Assembly: GCF_007988885.1 (NCBI RefSeq) | Contig: NZ_BJUZ01000001.1 | Span: 1,178,001-1,242,000 of the forward strand | Source of the DNA: Gluconobacter wancherniae NBRC 103581 | Lineage (GTDB): Bacteria; Pseudomonadota; Alphaproteobacteria; Acetobacterales; Acetobacteraceae | Direction: 5' to 3' | DNA: 64,000 bases | Shown: positions 8,351 through 17,471 of the stretch, piece after piece | Layout of the letters: each line of letters opens with the position of its first letter | Position numbering within the stretch: the stretch's first letter is position 1 | Made by a program: the position numbers and the translations under genes | Notes under the pieces: generated by a model | What the model was told of the DNA's origin: nothing | What the model saw: the letters and a program-made list of their open reading frames with translations, nothing else | The model's database searches: none

Positions 8351-9895
8351 TCAGACCGGAAGTTCTTTGGGACGGGCGAGGGCATACCACCGCACAACAA
8401 GCACCCGGGAGAGCACAAGCGTCGTGAAGAGGGTTGTAATGATACCGATGGTGATCGTCAGGGCAAAATTGCGGACAGGGCCTGTACCAAACACAAACAG
8501 CATTACGTGCGCCAGAAAAGCGGTAGCGTTACTGTCAATGATGGTGCTGGTCGCACGCTCGAAACCTGCCTGCAGAGCCTGAAGCGGTGCACGTCCACGT
8601 TTCACCTCTTCTCGGATGCGCTCGTTGATTAGGATATTAGCATCAACCGCCATACCCAGCGTCAGCAGCATACCGGCCATACCTGGCAACGTTAGCGTTG
8701 CCTGAAAAAGAGACAGGATCGCAAGCATCAGGATTAGGTTTGCGAAAAGCGCGACATCCGCATACAGGCCAAACCGCCCGTAAAACAGTACCATGAACAC
8801 GACAACGAGCAGGAAACCGACACCCAGGCTGATAACACCAGCATGAATGGAGGCGGCTCCAAGGCTCGGACCGATCGTGCGCTGCTCAATTACAGAGAGC
8901 GGCGCGGGCAAGGCACCCGCACGAAGCAGAAGAGCCAGATCCGAGGCGCTGCGCGCATCAAATCCACCCGTAATCTGCCCGCTGCCAGCCGTGATCGGGC
9001 TGATGATGTTCGGAGCTTCGATAACTTTGTTATCCAGTACGATCGCAAAACGCTTACCAACATTGGTGCGCGTCACGTTTGCAAAGGACTGGGCACCCGC
9101 AGAGTTGAGCTTGAACGTTACCGCCCAGCCGCCAGTCTGTTCGTCAATGACCGCACCCGCATTGGTCAGGGCAGTACCATCGACGTCCACATGATCCTGA
9201 ACCGCGAGTTTACCGTGCGTTTCCTCATCATCGAGCATTGTAGCGCCCGGACCGGCCTCATTCGGATTGGCAGCCAGCAGACGGAATGTCAGCTTGGCTG
9301 TAGTTCCCAGAAGGGTCTTGATTCGCTCAGGATCACTAACGCCCGGGAGTTCCACAACGATCCGGTCATCACCTTCCCGGGCGATGCTTGGATCGATGGC
9401 ACCCGTAGCGTCGATACGGCGGCGAACGATTTCGATGGACTGCGCAACGGCCTCCCTGGCACGCGCCAGCATGGCATCGTGTTGTAGGGCCAGAACAATA
9501 CGACCATCCTTTTGGGCAACCGTAAATTCACCTGGAACAGCAGCAGGAAGGGCCTTCATTGCCTCAAGATCAGAAGCCAGTTCGGCATCGGAGCGGGCTG
9601 CGAAGCTCAGGGACGCAGACTTATCGTCGTGCTGAAAGTCTCGGTATCCCAGAGACTTATCAAGCAATGCCTGACGCGCCTGATCCTGCAGGGACTGCAA
9701 ACGATCATGCTCCAGAGACTGGATATCAAGCTGGAGGAGGAGGTACGAACCGCCACGCAGATCGAGCCCCAGATGCACCTGCCGCCAGGGCAGGGAGGAT
9801 GAAGGGGCATTCAGGAAATTGGGCAGACAAAGCAGAACGCCAATCAGGCAGATGCCTGCGACGCCCAGCAATCTGAGCCGACTGTAATACATCAT
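8351..9895 (-). CDS. secD: Protein translocase subunit SecD
   Basis: About 514 residues. The N-terminal TM (RLRLLGVAGICLIGVLLCLPN) is followed by the D1 motif LGLDLRGGSYLLLQ and a large periplasmic region (P1) with VVELPGV and ITGGFDARSASDLALLLRAGALPAPL. Six C-terminal TMs contain MAVDANILINERIREE and SNATAFLAHVMLFVFGTGPVRNFA. The start is set at the MMYYSRLR pair of Met codons (9895 or 9892); the upstream open frame shows no SecD-like sequence. It lies immediately upstream of secF. No yajC is visible nearby. Confidence 0.95.
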   Translation of the reverse strand: MMYYSRLRLLGVAGICLIGVLLCLPNFLNAPSSSLPWRQVHLGLDLRGGSYLLLQLDIQSLEHDRLQSLQDQARQALLDKSLGYRDFQHDDKSASLSFAARSDAELASDLEAMKALPAAVPGEFTVAQKDGRIVLALQHDAMLARAREAVAQSIEIVRRRIDATGAIDPSIAREGDDRIVVELPGVSDPERIKTLLGTTAKLTFRLLAANPNEAGPGATMLDDEETHGKLAVQDHVDVDGTALTNAGAVIDEQTGGWAVTFKLNSAGAQSFANVTRTNVGKRFAIVLDNKVIEAPNIISPITAGSGQITGGFDARSASDLALLLRAGALPAPLSVIEQRTIGPSLGAASIHAGVISLGVGFLLVVVFMVLFYGRFGLYADVALFANLILMLAILSLFQATLTLPGMAGMLLTLGMAVDANILINERIREEVKRGRAPLQALQAGFERATSTIIDSNATAFLAHVMLFVFGTGPVRNFALTITIGIITTLFTTLVLSRVLVVRWYALARPKELPV

Positions 9896-10040
9896 AACGT
9901 GTCGAGACGTCCTCGGCGGGTTGGGACAGGTCGGAAATATGGTCGGGACCATGCCGTTTCCACCTTACAGATGCAACCTTTCGCAGGAAGTACGATCGCG
10001 CCGTTTGCAGTGCGACGCATGCCTGATAAGCCTGTACTCC

Positions 10041-11033
10041 ATGAATGACCGGCGACAGTTGCGGGTCGGCATCGTCGGTGCCGGCCATTTTGGACGATTC
10101 CATACTCTCAAGGCGAAGGCCAACCCGGCCGAGATGCTGATTGGTCTCTATGACCCAGACCCCGCCCGCGCTGCGACTGTTGCGAAAGAAGCCGGCTGCG
10201 CCTTCATGGAGAGCTATGAGGCCCTTCTGGAGCAGGTTGATGCTGTCATTATCGCAGCACCGGCGGAGCATCATTTCAGACTGGCCAGTCAGGCACTCGA
10301 ACACAAACGCCACGTTCTGGTCGAAAAACCTATCGCCGCCACGCTGGAAGAAGCACACGCGCTAGCAAGACTTGCATACGATTCGGGCTGCGTGCTGCAA
10401 GTTGGCCACCTGTTACGGTATTCCGCCGAACATCACGCAATCACTGAACGGATCAAGCGTCCTCTCTATATTGAAGCAACGCGCATTGCTCCGTTCAAGC
10501 CACGGGGTACGGATGTTTCGGTCATTCTGGATCTTATGATTCACGATCTGGATCTTGTACTCGCCATCGTCGATAGCCCGATTGTGTCGATAGACGCTCT
10601 GGGTGCAGCTGTTTCAAGTCAGCATGAAGATATCGCAAATGCGCGCGTACGCTTTGAAAACGGATGTGTTGCAGCCATAACCGCAAGCAGAATTTCACTT
10701 AAAACTGAACGCCGTATGCGAGTTTTCTCACAAGACGGATACCTTTCCGCCGACTTCATGGAGCGTAAACTCAGCTTCATCAGCAAAGAAAGGGGGATAC
10801 CTCTGCCGGGTACGGGTGGATTCCGACGTGAGGCCGTGAGCTGGCAGGACCACGACAACCTGACTGCCGAACATGATGCTTTCGCAGCATCATGTCTGCA
10901 CGGGGCAACAATCCTTGTTGATGCACAGGCAGGCATCCGCGCACTCGACGCAGCTCTGCGTGTGACGGAGAGCATTAATCATTCAAGAGAGATCATGGAA
11001 ATGTCAGGTTTAATCCCGACACTCCACCCCTAA
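10041..11033 (+). CDS. Gfo/Idh/MocA family oxidoreductase
   Basis: About 330 residues from the start at 10041 (MNDRRQLRVGIVGAG); the frame is open upstream but does not look coding. An N-terminal Rossmann fold has GIVGAGHFGRFH. The family motif EKPIAATLEEA follows, where Lys is catalytic, then LQVGHLLRYS and a C-terminal alpha/beta domain with DLMIHDLDLVLAIVD. It is a predicted NAD(P)-dependent dehydrogenase acting on a sugar or nucleotide sugar; the substrate cannot be told. It is divergent from secD and convergent with the ABC-F gene. Confidence 0.88.
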   Translation: MNDRRQLRVGIVGAGHFGRFHTLKAKANPAEMLIGLYDPDPARAATVAKEAGCAFMESYEALLEQVDAVIIAAPAEHHFRLASQALEHKRHVLVEKPIAATLEEAHALARLAYDSGCVLQVGHLLRYSAEHHAITERIKRPLYIEATRIAPFKPRGTDVSVILDLMIHDLDLVLAIVDSPIVSIDALGAAVSSQHEDIANARVRFENGCVAAITASRISLKTERRMRVFSQDGYLSADFMERKLSFISKERGIPLPGTGGFRREAVSWQDHDNLTAEHDAFAASCLHGATILVDAQAGIRALDAALRVTESINHSREIMEMSGLIPTLHP

Positions 11034-11041
11034 ACCAGAAA

Positions 11042-12847
11042 TTATTGAGCTTCGAGCGCTTCCTTCTTGGCCTCAAGTTCGAGCCACTGTTCTTCCGATG
11101 ATACGAGTTCGGCCTCGGCTTTCTCCAAATCATCGGAAACTTTCTGAAATTTTCCAGCATCACGAGCATACAGGCCAGGGTCTGACAATATTTCGCGGTA
11201 GGCGATAATAGCCTTTTCCAATTTTGCCATCTGCTGTGGCAGCAGATCCAGAACCCTCTGATCCTTGTAAGAAAGCTTCTGGGCTTTTCTGTCTGATTTT
11301 ACTGCAGCTTTTGGAGGTTCGATTTTTTCGGAAGAAACCTGACGCTCAGCAGGCGCACTCCCGCCGCGCTGCGCAAGCATGTCCGAATAGCCCCCGGCAT
11401 ATTCCACCCAGGCACCATCCCCCTCAGCTACCAAAACCGACCCTGCAACCCTATCAAGAAAATCACGATCATGACTGACAAGCAGGACCGTACCCGCATA
11501 GTCAGCGAGCATGTCCTGGAGCAGATCAAGCGTTTCCAAATCCAGATCATTGGTAGGTTCATCAAGAACCATAAGGCTTGAGGGGCGAGCGAGCGCACAG
11601 GCAAGTGTCAGGCGCCCTCGCTCACCACCCGAAAGCTTCCCAACCTGTGTGCGAGCTTGCTCCGGGCGGAACAGAAAGTCCTTCATATACCCAATGACAT
11701 GGCGCTTTTCGTCACCAACCTGCACCATATCGCCACTACCACCCGTGAGAGTTTCAGAGAGCGTCTTATTCGGATCCAGGCTTTCGCGCTGCTGATCAAG
11801 GGTTACCATCTGAACGGACGGACCCATCTGGACCGTTCCGACTTGAGGCTCAAGGCGGCCCGTCAGCAAACGTAGAAGCGTGGTCTTACCTGCACCGTTG
11901 GCTCCAACAACGCCGAGACGGTCACCGCGCAAAATTCTAAGATCCAGATCCTTGACGATTTCGCGATCATCGAAAGCCCAGCCAAGGTTTTCCGCAGCAA
12001 TCGTGATCTTGCCCGTTCCCTCTGCTTCTGTCGCAGACATCTTCAGACTACCCGTTGCACGCGATGAAATTTCACGACGCTCCGCACGCAATTCCGCAAG
12101 TTCTGCAACGCGCCGGACATTGCGCTTACGACGCCCTGTTACGCCATAACGCATCCAGTCTTCTTCACGCGCAATCTGACGATCCAGCTTGTGTGCGTCG
12201 CGTTCTTCCTGCTCAAGAACCTCTTCACGCCATGTTTCATAGCGCGCAAACCCCTGATCCAGTCGACGCGTAATGCCTTGTTCAAGCCACACGACCGAGC
12301 GAGATAGTGTTTCCAGAAGACGCCTGTCATGGCTGATCACAATCACCGCACATCGCGAGGACGCCAGTTCACGCTCAAGCCATGAAATACTTGGAAGATC
12401 CAGATGGTTCGTCGGCTCATCCAGCAACAGGAGATCCGGCTCCGCTGCCAAGGCCTGAGCAAGTGCGCAACGTCGCACTTCTCCGCCTGAAAGGCTTTTG
12501 CAGGATTCCTCACCCGTCATGCCAAGCTCTGCGAGCATCGAGCGGGCACGATAGCTTTCGCTTTCATCCAGCCCTTCGGAAGCATAATCGAAAGTGGTGG
12601 AATATGATGAAAGATCAGGCTCTTGTGCGAGATAATGAACTTTCACGCCAGGCTGCACAAAACGCGTCCCGCCATCGGCCACAAGGTCACCGGATGCTAT
12701 TTTAAGAAGCGTCGATTTTCCGGAGCCATTTCTCCCGACGAGGCAAATGCGCTCTCCCGGGCGAACGCCAAGCTCCGCTCCATCAAGAAGCGGGCGGCCG
12801 CCCAGAGTATAAGTGATATTCTGAAGAAGCAGGATGGGTGCAGACAT
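11042..12847 (-). CDS. uup: ABC-F family ATPase, Uup-like
   Basis: About 601 residues (start MSAPILLLQN). There are two soluble ATP-binding cassettes: Walker A GRNGSGKST with signature LSGGEVRR and Walker B LLLLDEPTNHLDL, then GANGAGKTT with LSGGERGR and LMVLDEPTNDLDL. They are joined by the charged linker typical of ABC-F proteins. The C-terminal coiled coil (SYKDQRVLDLLPQQMAKLEKAI onward) is the Uup DNA-binding-type extension. Proteins of this group act on ribosomes or on branched DNA and tandem-repeat deletion, not transport. The open frame extends nine codons upstream of the chosen Met. Confidence 0.92.
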   Translation of the reverse strand: MSAPILLLQNITYTLGGRPLLDGAELGVRPGERICLVGRNGSGKSTLLKIASGDLVADGGTRFVQPGVKVHYLAQEPDLSSYSTTFDYASEGLDESESYRARSMLAELGMTGEESCKSLSGGEVRRCALAQALAAEPDLLLLDEPTNHLDLPSISWLERELASSRCAVIVISHDRRLLETLSRSVVWLEQGITRRLDQGFARYETWREEVLEQEERDAHKLDRQIAREEDWMRYGVTGRRKRNVRRVAELAELRAERREISSRATGSLKMSATEAEGTGKITIAAENLGWAFDDREIVKDLDLRILRGDRLGVVGANGAGKTTLLRLLTGRLEPQVGTVQMGPSVQMVTLDQQRESLDPNKTLSETLTGGSGDMVQVGDEKRHVIGYMKDFLFRPEQARTQVGKLSGGERGRLTLACALARPSSLMVLDEPTNDLDLETLDLLQDMLADYAGTVLLVSHDRDFLDRVAGSVLVAEGDGAWVEYAGGYSDMLAQRGGSAPAERQVSSEKIEPPKAAVKSDRKAQKLSYKDQRVLDLLPQQMAKLEKAIIAYREILSDPGLYARDAGKFQKVSDDLEKAEAELVSSEEQWLELEAKKEALEAQ

Positions 12848-12911
12848 GCACCCTATGTGTCGCAGGCAGCGCAAGGCCGCAAGAGACGCACTCAGCGAAA
12901 TTCGTCAGCGA

Positions 12912-13652
12912 TCAGATATTCTGCATGCCACCAGTAACGGCCTGATACGTCGCTACCGCAAGCATCATCGGCTCAAAGGGTTTCGTAATGACGAAAGACG
13001 GCTCATGAGTCTCTCCAGTCAGCAGGCGCTCGGGGTAGGCCGTTACAAAAATAACCGGAGCATCATGATGCCGTAGAATGCGCACGACGGCCTGCATTCC
13101 ATCCCCACCTGCACCAAGATTAATGTCTGCCAGAATAAGGCCAGGCTTTGTCTCAGTTGCCAACCGGACCGCATCTGCCTCCGTATGAGCTACACCTACA
13201 ATCCGATGACCACATCTCTCCACCAGATCCTGAATATCCATCGCTATGATGGGCTCATCTTCAATAATGAGAACACTCGTCTGCGCGATGCTTTTCAAAC
13301 CTTCTCGTGCGGCGGTCAGAGCAACAGCAGCATCGTCCTCCGTAATGTCGAGGACAGCCGCTGCAGCAGTGAGCGGCAATTCCTCAAGCGAGGTCAGAAG
13401 CAGCAGAACCCTTTGCTTCAAGGGTATACCAACATCGCCATCAGTTGTTGTGCCCTGAAATTCATGGACGAGCACCTGATACAGAGCAGCGCGCGCGGGA
13501 AGGTCCTCTGCAACTGCATTCCCTGACATCAACTTCTTGAGAGCGGACGCTACGAGACCATCCCCAGTCCGCTGATTACCGGAAAGTGCCCGTGCAAAAC
13601 GGCGTGCATAAGGGAGGGCCCGCACGAGATCCTGATGTGCACGATCAATCAT
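12912..13652 (-). CDS. phyR: General stress response regulator PhyR
   Basis: 246 residues. The N-terminal 120 residues mimic a sigma factor (sigma2/sigma4-like; LVRALPYARRFARALSGN, then LTSLEELPLTAAAAVLDI). The C-terminal receiver domain has acidic pair E131/D132 and phospho-acceptor D176 (LILADINLG). It also has the FVTAYP switch Thr and the ITKPF Lys. When phosphorylated, PhyR binds the anti-sigma factor NepR and frees EcfG. It is read away from the two sigma genes, about 110 bases from the first. All other pathway members follow within 4 kb. Confidence 0.95.
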   Translation of the reverse strand: MIDRAHQDLVRALPYARRFARALSGNQRTGDGLVASALKKLMSGNAVAEDLPARAALYQVLVHEFQGTTTDGDVGIPLKQRVLLLLTSLEELPLTAAAAVLDITEDDAAVALTAAREGLKSIAQTSVLIIEDEPIIAMDIQDLVERCGHRIVGVAHTEADAVRLATETKPGLILADINLGAGGDGMQAVVRILRHHDAPVIFVTAYPERLLTGETHEPSFVITKPFEPMMLAVATYQAVTGGMQNI

Positions 13653-13764
13653 TTAGAGCTGGCCTCTTGCAAAATCTGGGCGTCGCAGCTGTCCTGGCAA
13701 AGGATGCCTTCACGCTTGGAGTGGGAACATGGCATGGCGAGCAATATTAGCCTAGTGTCACCGG

Positions 13765-14370
13765 ATGTCATCCATCCGGCTCTGCAATACTGCAAACGGA
13801 TCCAAGGAGGCCAATCTGCCAAACCAGCGCCACGACAACGCCTCCTCAGAAAAATCCGGCACGACCGCAACGTTCCGCGCAGGATTATTGAGGGTTCTAC
13901 CTGACCTGCGTGGTTTTGCGCGCTTTCTCACGCGTGACCCGGCATCAGCAGATGATCTCGTGCAGGATACCATCGTGCGCGCTCTAGCAGCACAGAGCCA
14001 GTTCGAAGAAGGAACTGTCCTAAAAGCGTGGCTTTTTACAATTCAGCGAAACGCGTTTTATGAGCAAAAACGCAGGCATTCCCGGGAGCAGGAAATACTG
14101 CTCGATATTGAATTGGATATACCACCATCCATTGAAGCACCGTCCCAGCAGAGTGCGCGTGACGCCGTCCAGGATCTGGGAGCGCTTCTGTGGCAGCTCC
14201 CCGAACTTCTTCGTGAAGCGTTAATCCTCGTGGGAGCTCAGGAACTGTCATACGAGGATGCAGCCGTTGTCTGTGATGTGCCCGCGGGCACTATGAAAGC
14301 CCGGGTTTCCAGAGCCCGTTCTCAGCTTGCAATGTTGGCCGGGCATCAGGCCAGCATGGAAAAAGCTTAA
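13765..14370 (+). CDS. EcfG-type RNA polymerase sigma factor, first copy
   Basis: Up to 201 residues. Sigma2 region (LRGFARFLTRDPASADDLVQDTIVRAL, AWLFTIQRNAFYEQKRR) and sigma4 region (LWQLPELLREALILVGAQELSYEDAA, GTMKARVSRARSQL) are those of the ECF sigma factor EcfG that runs the alphaproteobacterial general stress response. The ATG at 13765 has no Shine-Dalgarno. A perfect AAGGAGG (13804-13810) sits five bases before an in-frame CTG at 13816, which would remove 17 poorly conserved residues; the true start is uncertain. An imperfect EcfG-like element (GGAAC-N16-TATT, 13724-13748) lies upstream. A second, different copy follows. Confidence 0.9.
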   Translation: MSSIRLCNTANGSKEANLPNQRHDNASSEKSGTTATFRAGLLRVLPDLRGFARFLTRDPASADDLVQDTIVRALAAQSQFEEGTVLKAWLFTIQRNAFYEQKRRHSREQEILLDIELDIPPSIEAPSQQSARDAVQDLGALLWQLPELLREALILVGAQELSYEDAAVVCDVPAGTMKARVSRARSQLAMLAGHQASMEKA

Positions 14371-14503
14371 TTAATTCTGGCTGAAATCCAACGTTTTTCA
14401 AAAATATTCGAAAAATTTCATCTTTTTTTTCGAAACGATGCAACGATCTTCAAAGGCCGTTCATTGATCATGCAAGAACCGAACGAAACCAGGAGTATTA
14501 TCC

Positions 14504-15079
14504 ATGACGTTCCATGATCAGGTCATCACTATCCTGCCAAAGCTGCGCATCCAGGCTCTTTCCCTGACACGCAACCGCGCGGCGGCAGAAGATCTGGTGC
14601 AGGATGCCGTCTGCAATGCTCTTGCCGCGCAGGACAGCTTCATTCCCGGCACAAATTTTTCTGCGTGGATGCACCGTATTCTTCGAAACCGCTTCATTTC
14701 CGATCTGCGCAAACGTCGGGACACGACGGATATCGACGATGTGCCTGCATCGTCCTTCGCCAGCGCTCCCACCCATGAAGACAGCCTTGCGCTGAAAGAT
14801 CTCTCCATGGCGCTTTCACGTCTGCCTGCAGATCAACGCGAAGCACTTGTCATGGTTGTCATTCAGGGCATGAGCTATGAAGATCTGGCTCTAGCAACAA
14901 ATTGCGCCGTCGGCACCGCTAAAAGCCGCGTATTCCGTGCACGTCGCCAGCTTGAAACATGGATGACCGGAGACGTACCTGCCAACGACAAGCTCCATCA
15001 GAAAGTCCGCGCCCTGCGTAACGCCATGGATACACACCGCCGTAATGGCCAGAATGACACGGAATTGCTTCTCTCCTGA
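14504..15079 (+). CDS. EcfG-type RNA polymerase sigma factor, second copy
   Basis: 191 residues. Sigma2 (KLRIQALSLTRNRAAAEDLVQDAVCNAL, FSAWMHRILRNRFISDLRKRR) and sigma4 (LSRLPADQREALVMVVIQGMSYEDLA, GTAKSRVFRARRQLETWM) regions match EcfG and include the AAEDLVQD motif. A normal Shine-Dalgarno (CAGGAG) precedes the ATG. It lies between the first ecfG gene and nepR-phyK. The two sigma genes differ clearly in sequence, so this is not a recent duplication. Which copy is the main general stress sigma factor cannot be told; this one sits nearer nepR and has the more conventional start. Confidence 0.93.
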   Translation: MTFHDQVITILPKLRIQALSLTRNRAAAEDLVQDAVCNALAAQDSFIPGTNFSAWMHRILRNRFISDLRKRRDTTDIDDVPASSFASAPTHEDSLALKDLSMALSRLPADQREALVMVVIQGMSYEDLALATNCAVGTAKSRVFRARRQLETWMTGDVPANDKLHQKVRALRNAMDTHRRNGQNDTELLLS

Positions 15080-15211
15080 GAAGGAAAGCCAAAAGAGCGG
15101 CTTAGTTGCTAGAGCAATCGGGTTGGGAAATTATTTCCTGACCTGATTGCTTTGTTGCTTGTTTTTTCGTAACCGTTTTCGCCACTCTCTGGCCATAATC
15201 ACGGTTACCGG

Positions 15212-15236
15212 GGAACCTCGGGTGCATCACGTCGTT
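15212..15236 (+). promoter_or_regulatory. EcfG-dependent promoter of nepR-phyK
   Basis: GGAAC at 15212-15216 and CGTT at 15233-15236 are separated by 16 bases, an exact match to the EcfG consensus GGAAC-N16/17-CGTT. It lies 60 bases before the nepR start. The stress sigma factor therefore probably drives its own anti-sigma gene, a known autoregulatory loop in this pathway. Confidence 0.85.
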
Positions 15237-15295
15237 TACTCTCGGGCCCTGAACCCAGCGGCACATTTCTGTTTTTTCAAGTTCAAGGACGAAAG

Positions 15296-15472
15296 ATGAT
15301 CGGAGGACATGCAGACAAACCCTCTCGCTCATCCAGAAAACCTGATGAGGAGCAGAGTTCTCCGTTTGATATCTGGCTTAGCAGAGGCCTGCACCAGCTC
15401 TTCGACGACGTCGCAAACGAGCCTATTCCCGAGGAACTTCTGCGGCTCATCGAGGAAGATCGTAACAAGTGA
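15296..15472 (+). CDS. nepR: Anti-sigma factor NepR
   Basis: 58 residues. The core reads PFDIWLSRGLHQLFDDVANE followed by PIPEELLRLIEED, the two amphipathic helices that define NepR. The first 20 residues are disordered and charged, as in other NepR proteins. It binds and silences EcfG until phosphorylated PhyR takes it away. The stop (TGA at 15470-15472) overlaps the GTG start of the kinase gene by four bases, so the two are coupled. Because of its length it is easily missed by ORF callers. Confidence 0.93.
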   Translation: MIGGHADKPSRSSRKPDEEQSSPFDIWLSRGLHQLFDDVANEPIPEELLRLIEEDRNK

Positions 15473-17388
15473 ATTTTCCAGGGCCAGGTCCATCAGACCC
15501 GTCGCCCAATCAGATTTACCGTCGCATTCGCACCCCGCGTGCGCTTTATAACAGGCTGATTTTCCGGAGCCTCGGCGTTCTGGACACTGTTGGCTCGCGC
15601 GTTATGGCGCTGATTGTCGCCACCACGGTCCCGCTGGCCACGATTGCCGGTATCCTAGCGTGGCACAGTTATGAACAAAATGTTGGCAATGGCAGGCTTC
15701 GCACAGAAGGAGACGCCAGCCTAGCTGCCTCCGAAATCTCACGCGACATGGACAGGACCCACACCGTTCTGGAAATGCTCGCCACAGGCAACCTCTCCAG
15801 CGAAAATGCTTTTCAGGAATTCGGGCTGGTTCAGTCAGTCTCACAAAATCATTTCTGCGCTCTGATCCTTGCAGATGCTGCGGGCAAGCCTTCAGTTACA
15901 TTGCCCCCTCCATCCACTCAAGAACGGGCTATCTGCACAAGCAACCAACCAATTATTACCGCTATTTCTCCGTTGGAAGCACATGCCACATCCGGCATTG
16001 ACATTCTCCGGGGAGAACGCGGTCCGCTTGTTCGTTTTGTCGTACCCATATTCAAGGGCCACACGGTCACGGGATACGTTATTGCTATTCGGACTCTCGG
16101 CTGGCAGCGCACCCATCTTCAAGGTGGAGACCGACGCCTCCTTCTGGGCGCAAGTGATAATGCCCGCCATATGCTCATGATGAGTGACGGATCCATATTT
16201 TCACTTTTCCCCGATCTGGTCGCACCATCACCATTACCGCAGGAAGCCGCGCTCAGGCTTCAGCATGACGCAACAATAGGTGCGTTGCATGATGTTTTTA
16301 TTAGCGACAATACCACATATGCGGTTCAAACCGCTTACAGCTCTGTCAGCCTTGTGGTGGCGACAGAGAGAACAGCTGCAGAAACATACGCGCTCCACCT
16401 ATTCATACTACGTGTTGCCCTTATCGTTGGTTTGCTGACCCTCGAACTTGTGGGCGTTGCGCTGGGAGCCAGATTCTTTCTGGTTGATCCGCTGGAGAGG
16501 CTCGCAAGTGCTGTCGCTGACTGGCGGCGAGGGGCTCCCTTCGATACGCGCATCAATCGCGCCATTCCCTTCGAGATCAGACATCTTGAACGCGCCTTCC
16601 TGCGTGCAACACGTCGGCTTACACGACACGAACGCAACCTGGAGCGTTCCGCGCACAATCAGGACATGTTGATTCGCGAAATACATCATCGCGTGAAGAA
16701 TAATCTTCAGGTCATCGCATCTCTTTTGAATCTTCAGGCAAGCCGTATTCGATCTACGGAAGCACGCGAAGAGTTCCGCCTGGTACGAGACCGGGTGAGG
16801 GCGCTCGCTACCCTTCATCGCTATCTCTACTCCGAGAACGGTTTCTCCGCGCTGGACGTAAAAAGCTTTCTCGAAGAGCTGTGTAGTATTCTTTTTTCAG
16901 CCAACGGAATGGGCGCACAGACACGCGTCCGCCTTGAGCTCGATATTGATCACGTGATGATTTCCCCTGATCAGGCCGTGCCTCTGGCACTTGTGGTAAC
17001 AGAGGCCGTTAGCAATGCGCTTCGCTTTGCTTTTCCAGACGAGATGAGCGGCACAATAAGCATCACCCTTAAAAAACCAGAGAGCACCGAGAGCGAACCG
17101 GCGCGACGTGTTGTGCTGCAACTGCGGGACGATGGTATCGGCATGGCAGCGAGCAGGGCACGGGCGGAAGCAGGAAGGCGTGAGGGAATCGGCCTTCAGC
17201 TCATCCGCGGCTTTGCCCGACAGCTCGACGCAAGCCTTGATATCGAAAACAACGGCGGAACGCTCTACACACTGAAATTCGTACCCGCGCCACCCGGCCG
17301 GACGGCGGTTTCCATGGCCCGTGAAGCCATTGCCAGTCACCAGAAACAGGCGACAAACAGCCAGATACGCGACCGGGAAGACACATGA
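15469..17388 (+). CDS. PhyK-like sensor histidine kinase (HisKA_2/HWE class)
   Basis: 639 residues, GTG start inside the nepR stop. Cytoplasmic N-tail, TM1 about 43-66, periplasmic sensor domain about 67-305, TM2 about 308-336, a HAMP-like segment, then the HisKA_2 dimerisation helix with phospho-His in REIHHRVKNNLQ (406/407). The ATPase domain has ALVVTEAVSNALRFAF (N box), LQLRDDGIGM (G1) and GIGLQLIRGFARQL (G2). Paired with nepR and placed beside phyR, it is most likely the kinase/phosphatase for PhyR. No recognised PAS or Cache motif could be assigned to the periplasmic part by eye. Confidence 0.88.
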   Translation: MNFPGPGPSDPSPNQIYRRIRTPRALYNRLIFRSLGVLDTVGSRVMALIVATTVPLATIAGILAWHSYEQNVGNGRLRTEGDASLAASEISRDMDRTHTVLEMLATGNLSSENAFQEFGLVQSVSQNHFCALILADAAGKPSVTLPPPSTQERAICTSNQPIITAISPLEAHATSGIDILRGERGPLVRFVVPIFKGHTVTGYVIAIRTLGWQRTHLQGGDRRLLLGASDNARHMLMMSDGSIFSLFPDLVAPSPLPQEAALRLQHDATIGALHDVFISDNTTYAVQTAYSSVSLVVATERTAAETYALHLFILRVALIVGLLTLELVGVALGARFFLVDPLERLASAVADWRRGAPFDTRINRAIPFEIRHLERAFLRATRRLTRHERNLERSAHNQDMLIREIHHRVKNNLQVIASLLNLQASRIRSTEAREEFRLVRDRVRALATLHRYLYSENGFSALDVKSFLEELCSILFSANGMGAQTRVRLELDIDHVMISPDQAVPLALVVTEAVSNALRFAFPDEMSGTISITLKKPESTESEPARRVVLQLRDDGIGMAASRARAEAGRREGIGLQLIRGFARQLDASLDIENNGGTLYTLKFVPAPPGRTAVSMAREAIASHQKQATNSQIRDREDT

Positions 17389-17471
17389 CGAGCCACATTC
17401 TGTATAAATAAGGCGCAAGAATTGCCTTAGCCCCTGTCTATGCGCCGTTTTGCAACCTATATGCAGAGGCC

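Noticed and set aside
8843-9487. 214-codon plus-strand frame inside secD
   Set aside because: Antisense to a fully conserved SecD; composition is typical of shadow frames in GC-rich DNA.
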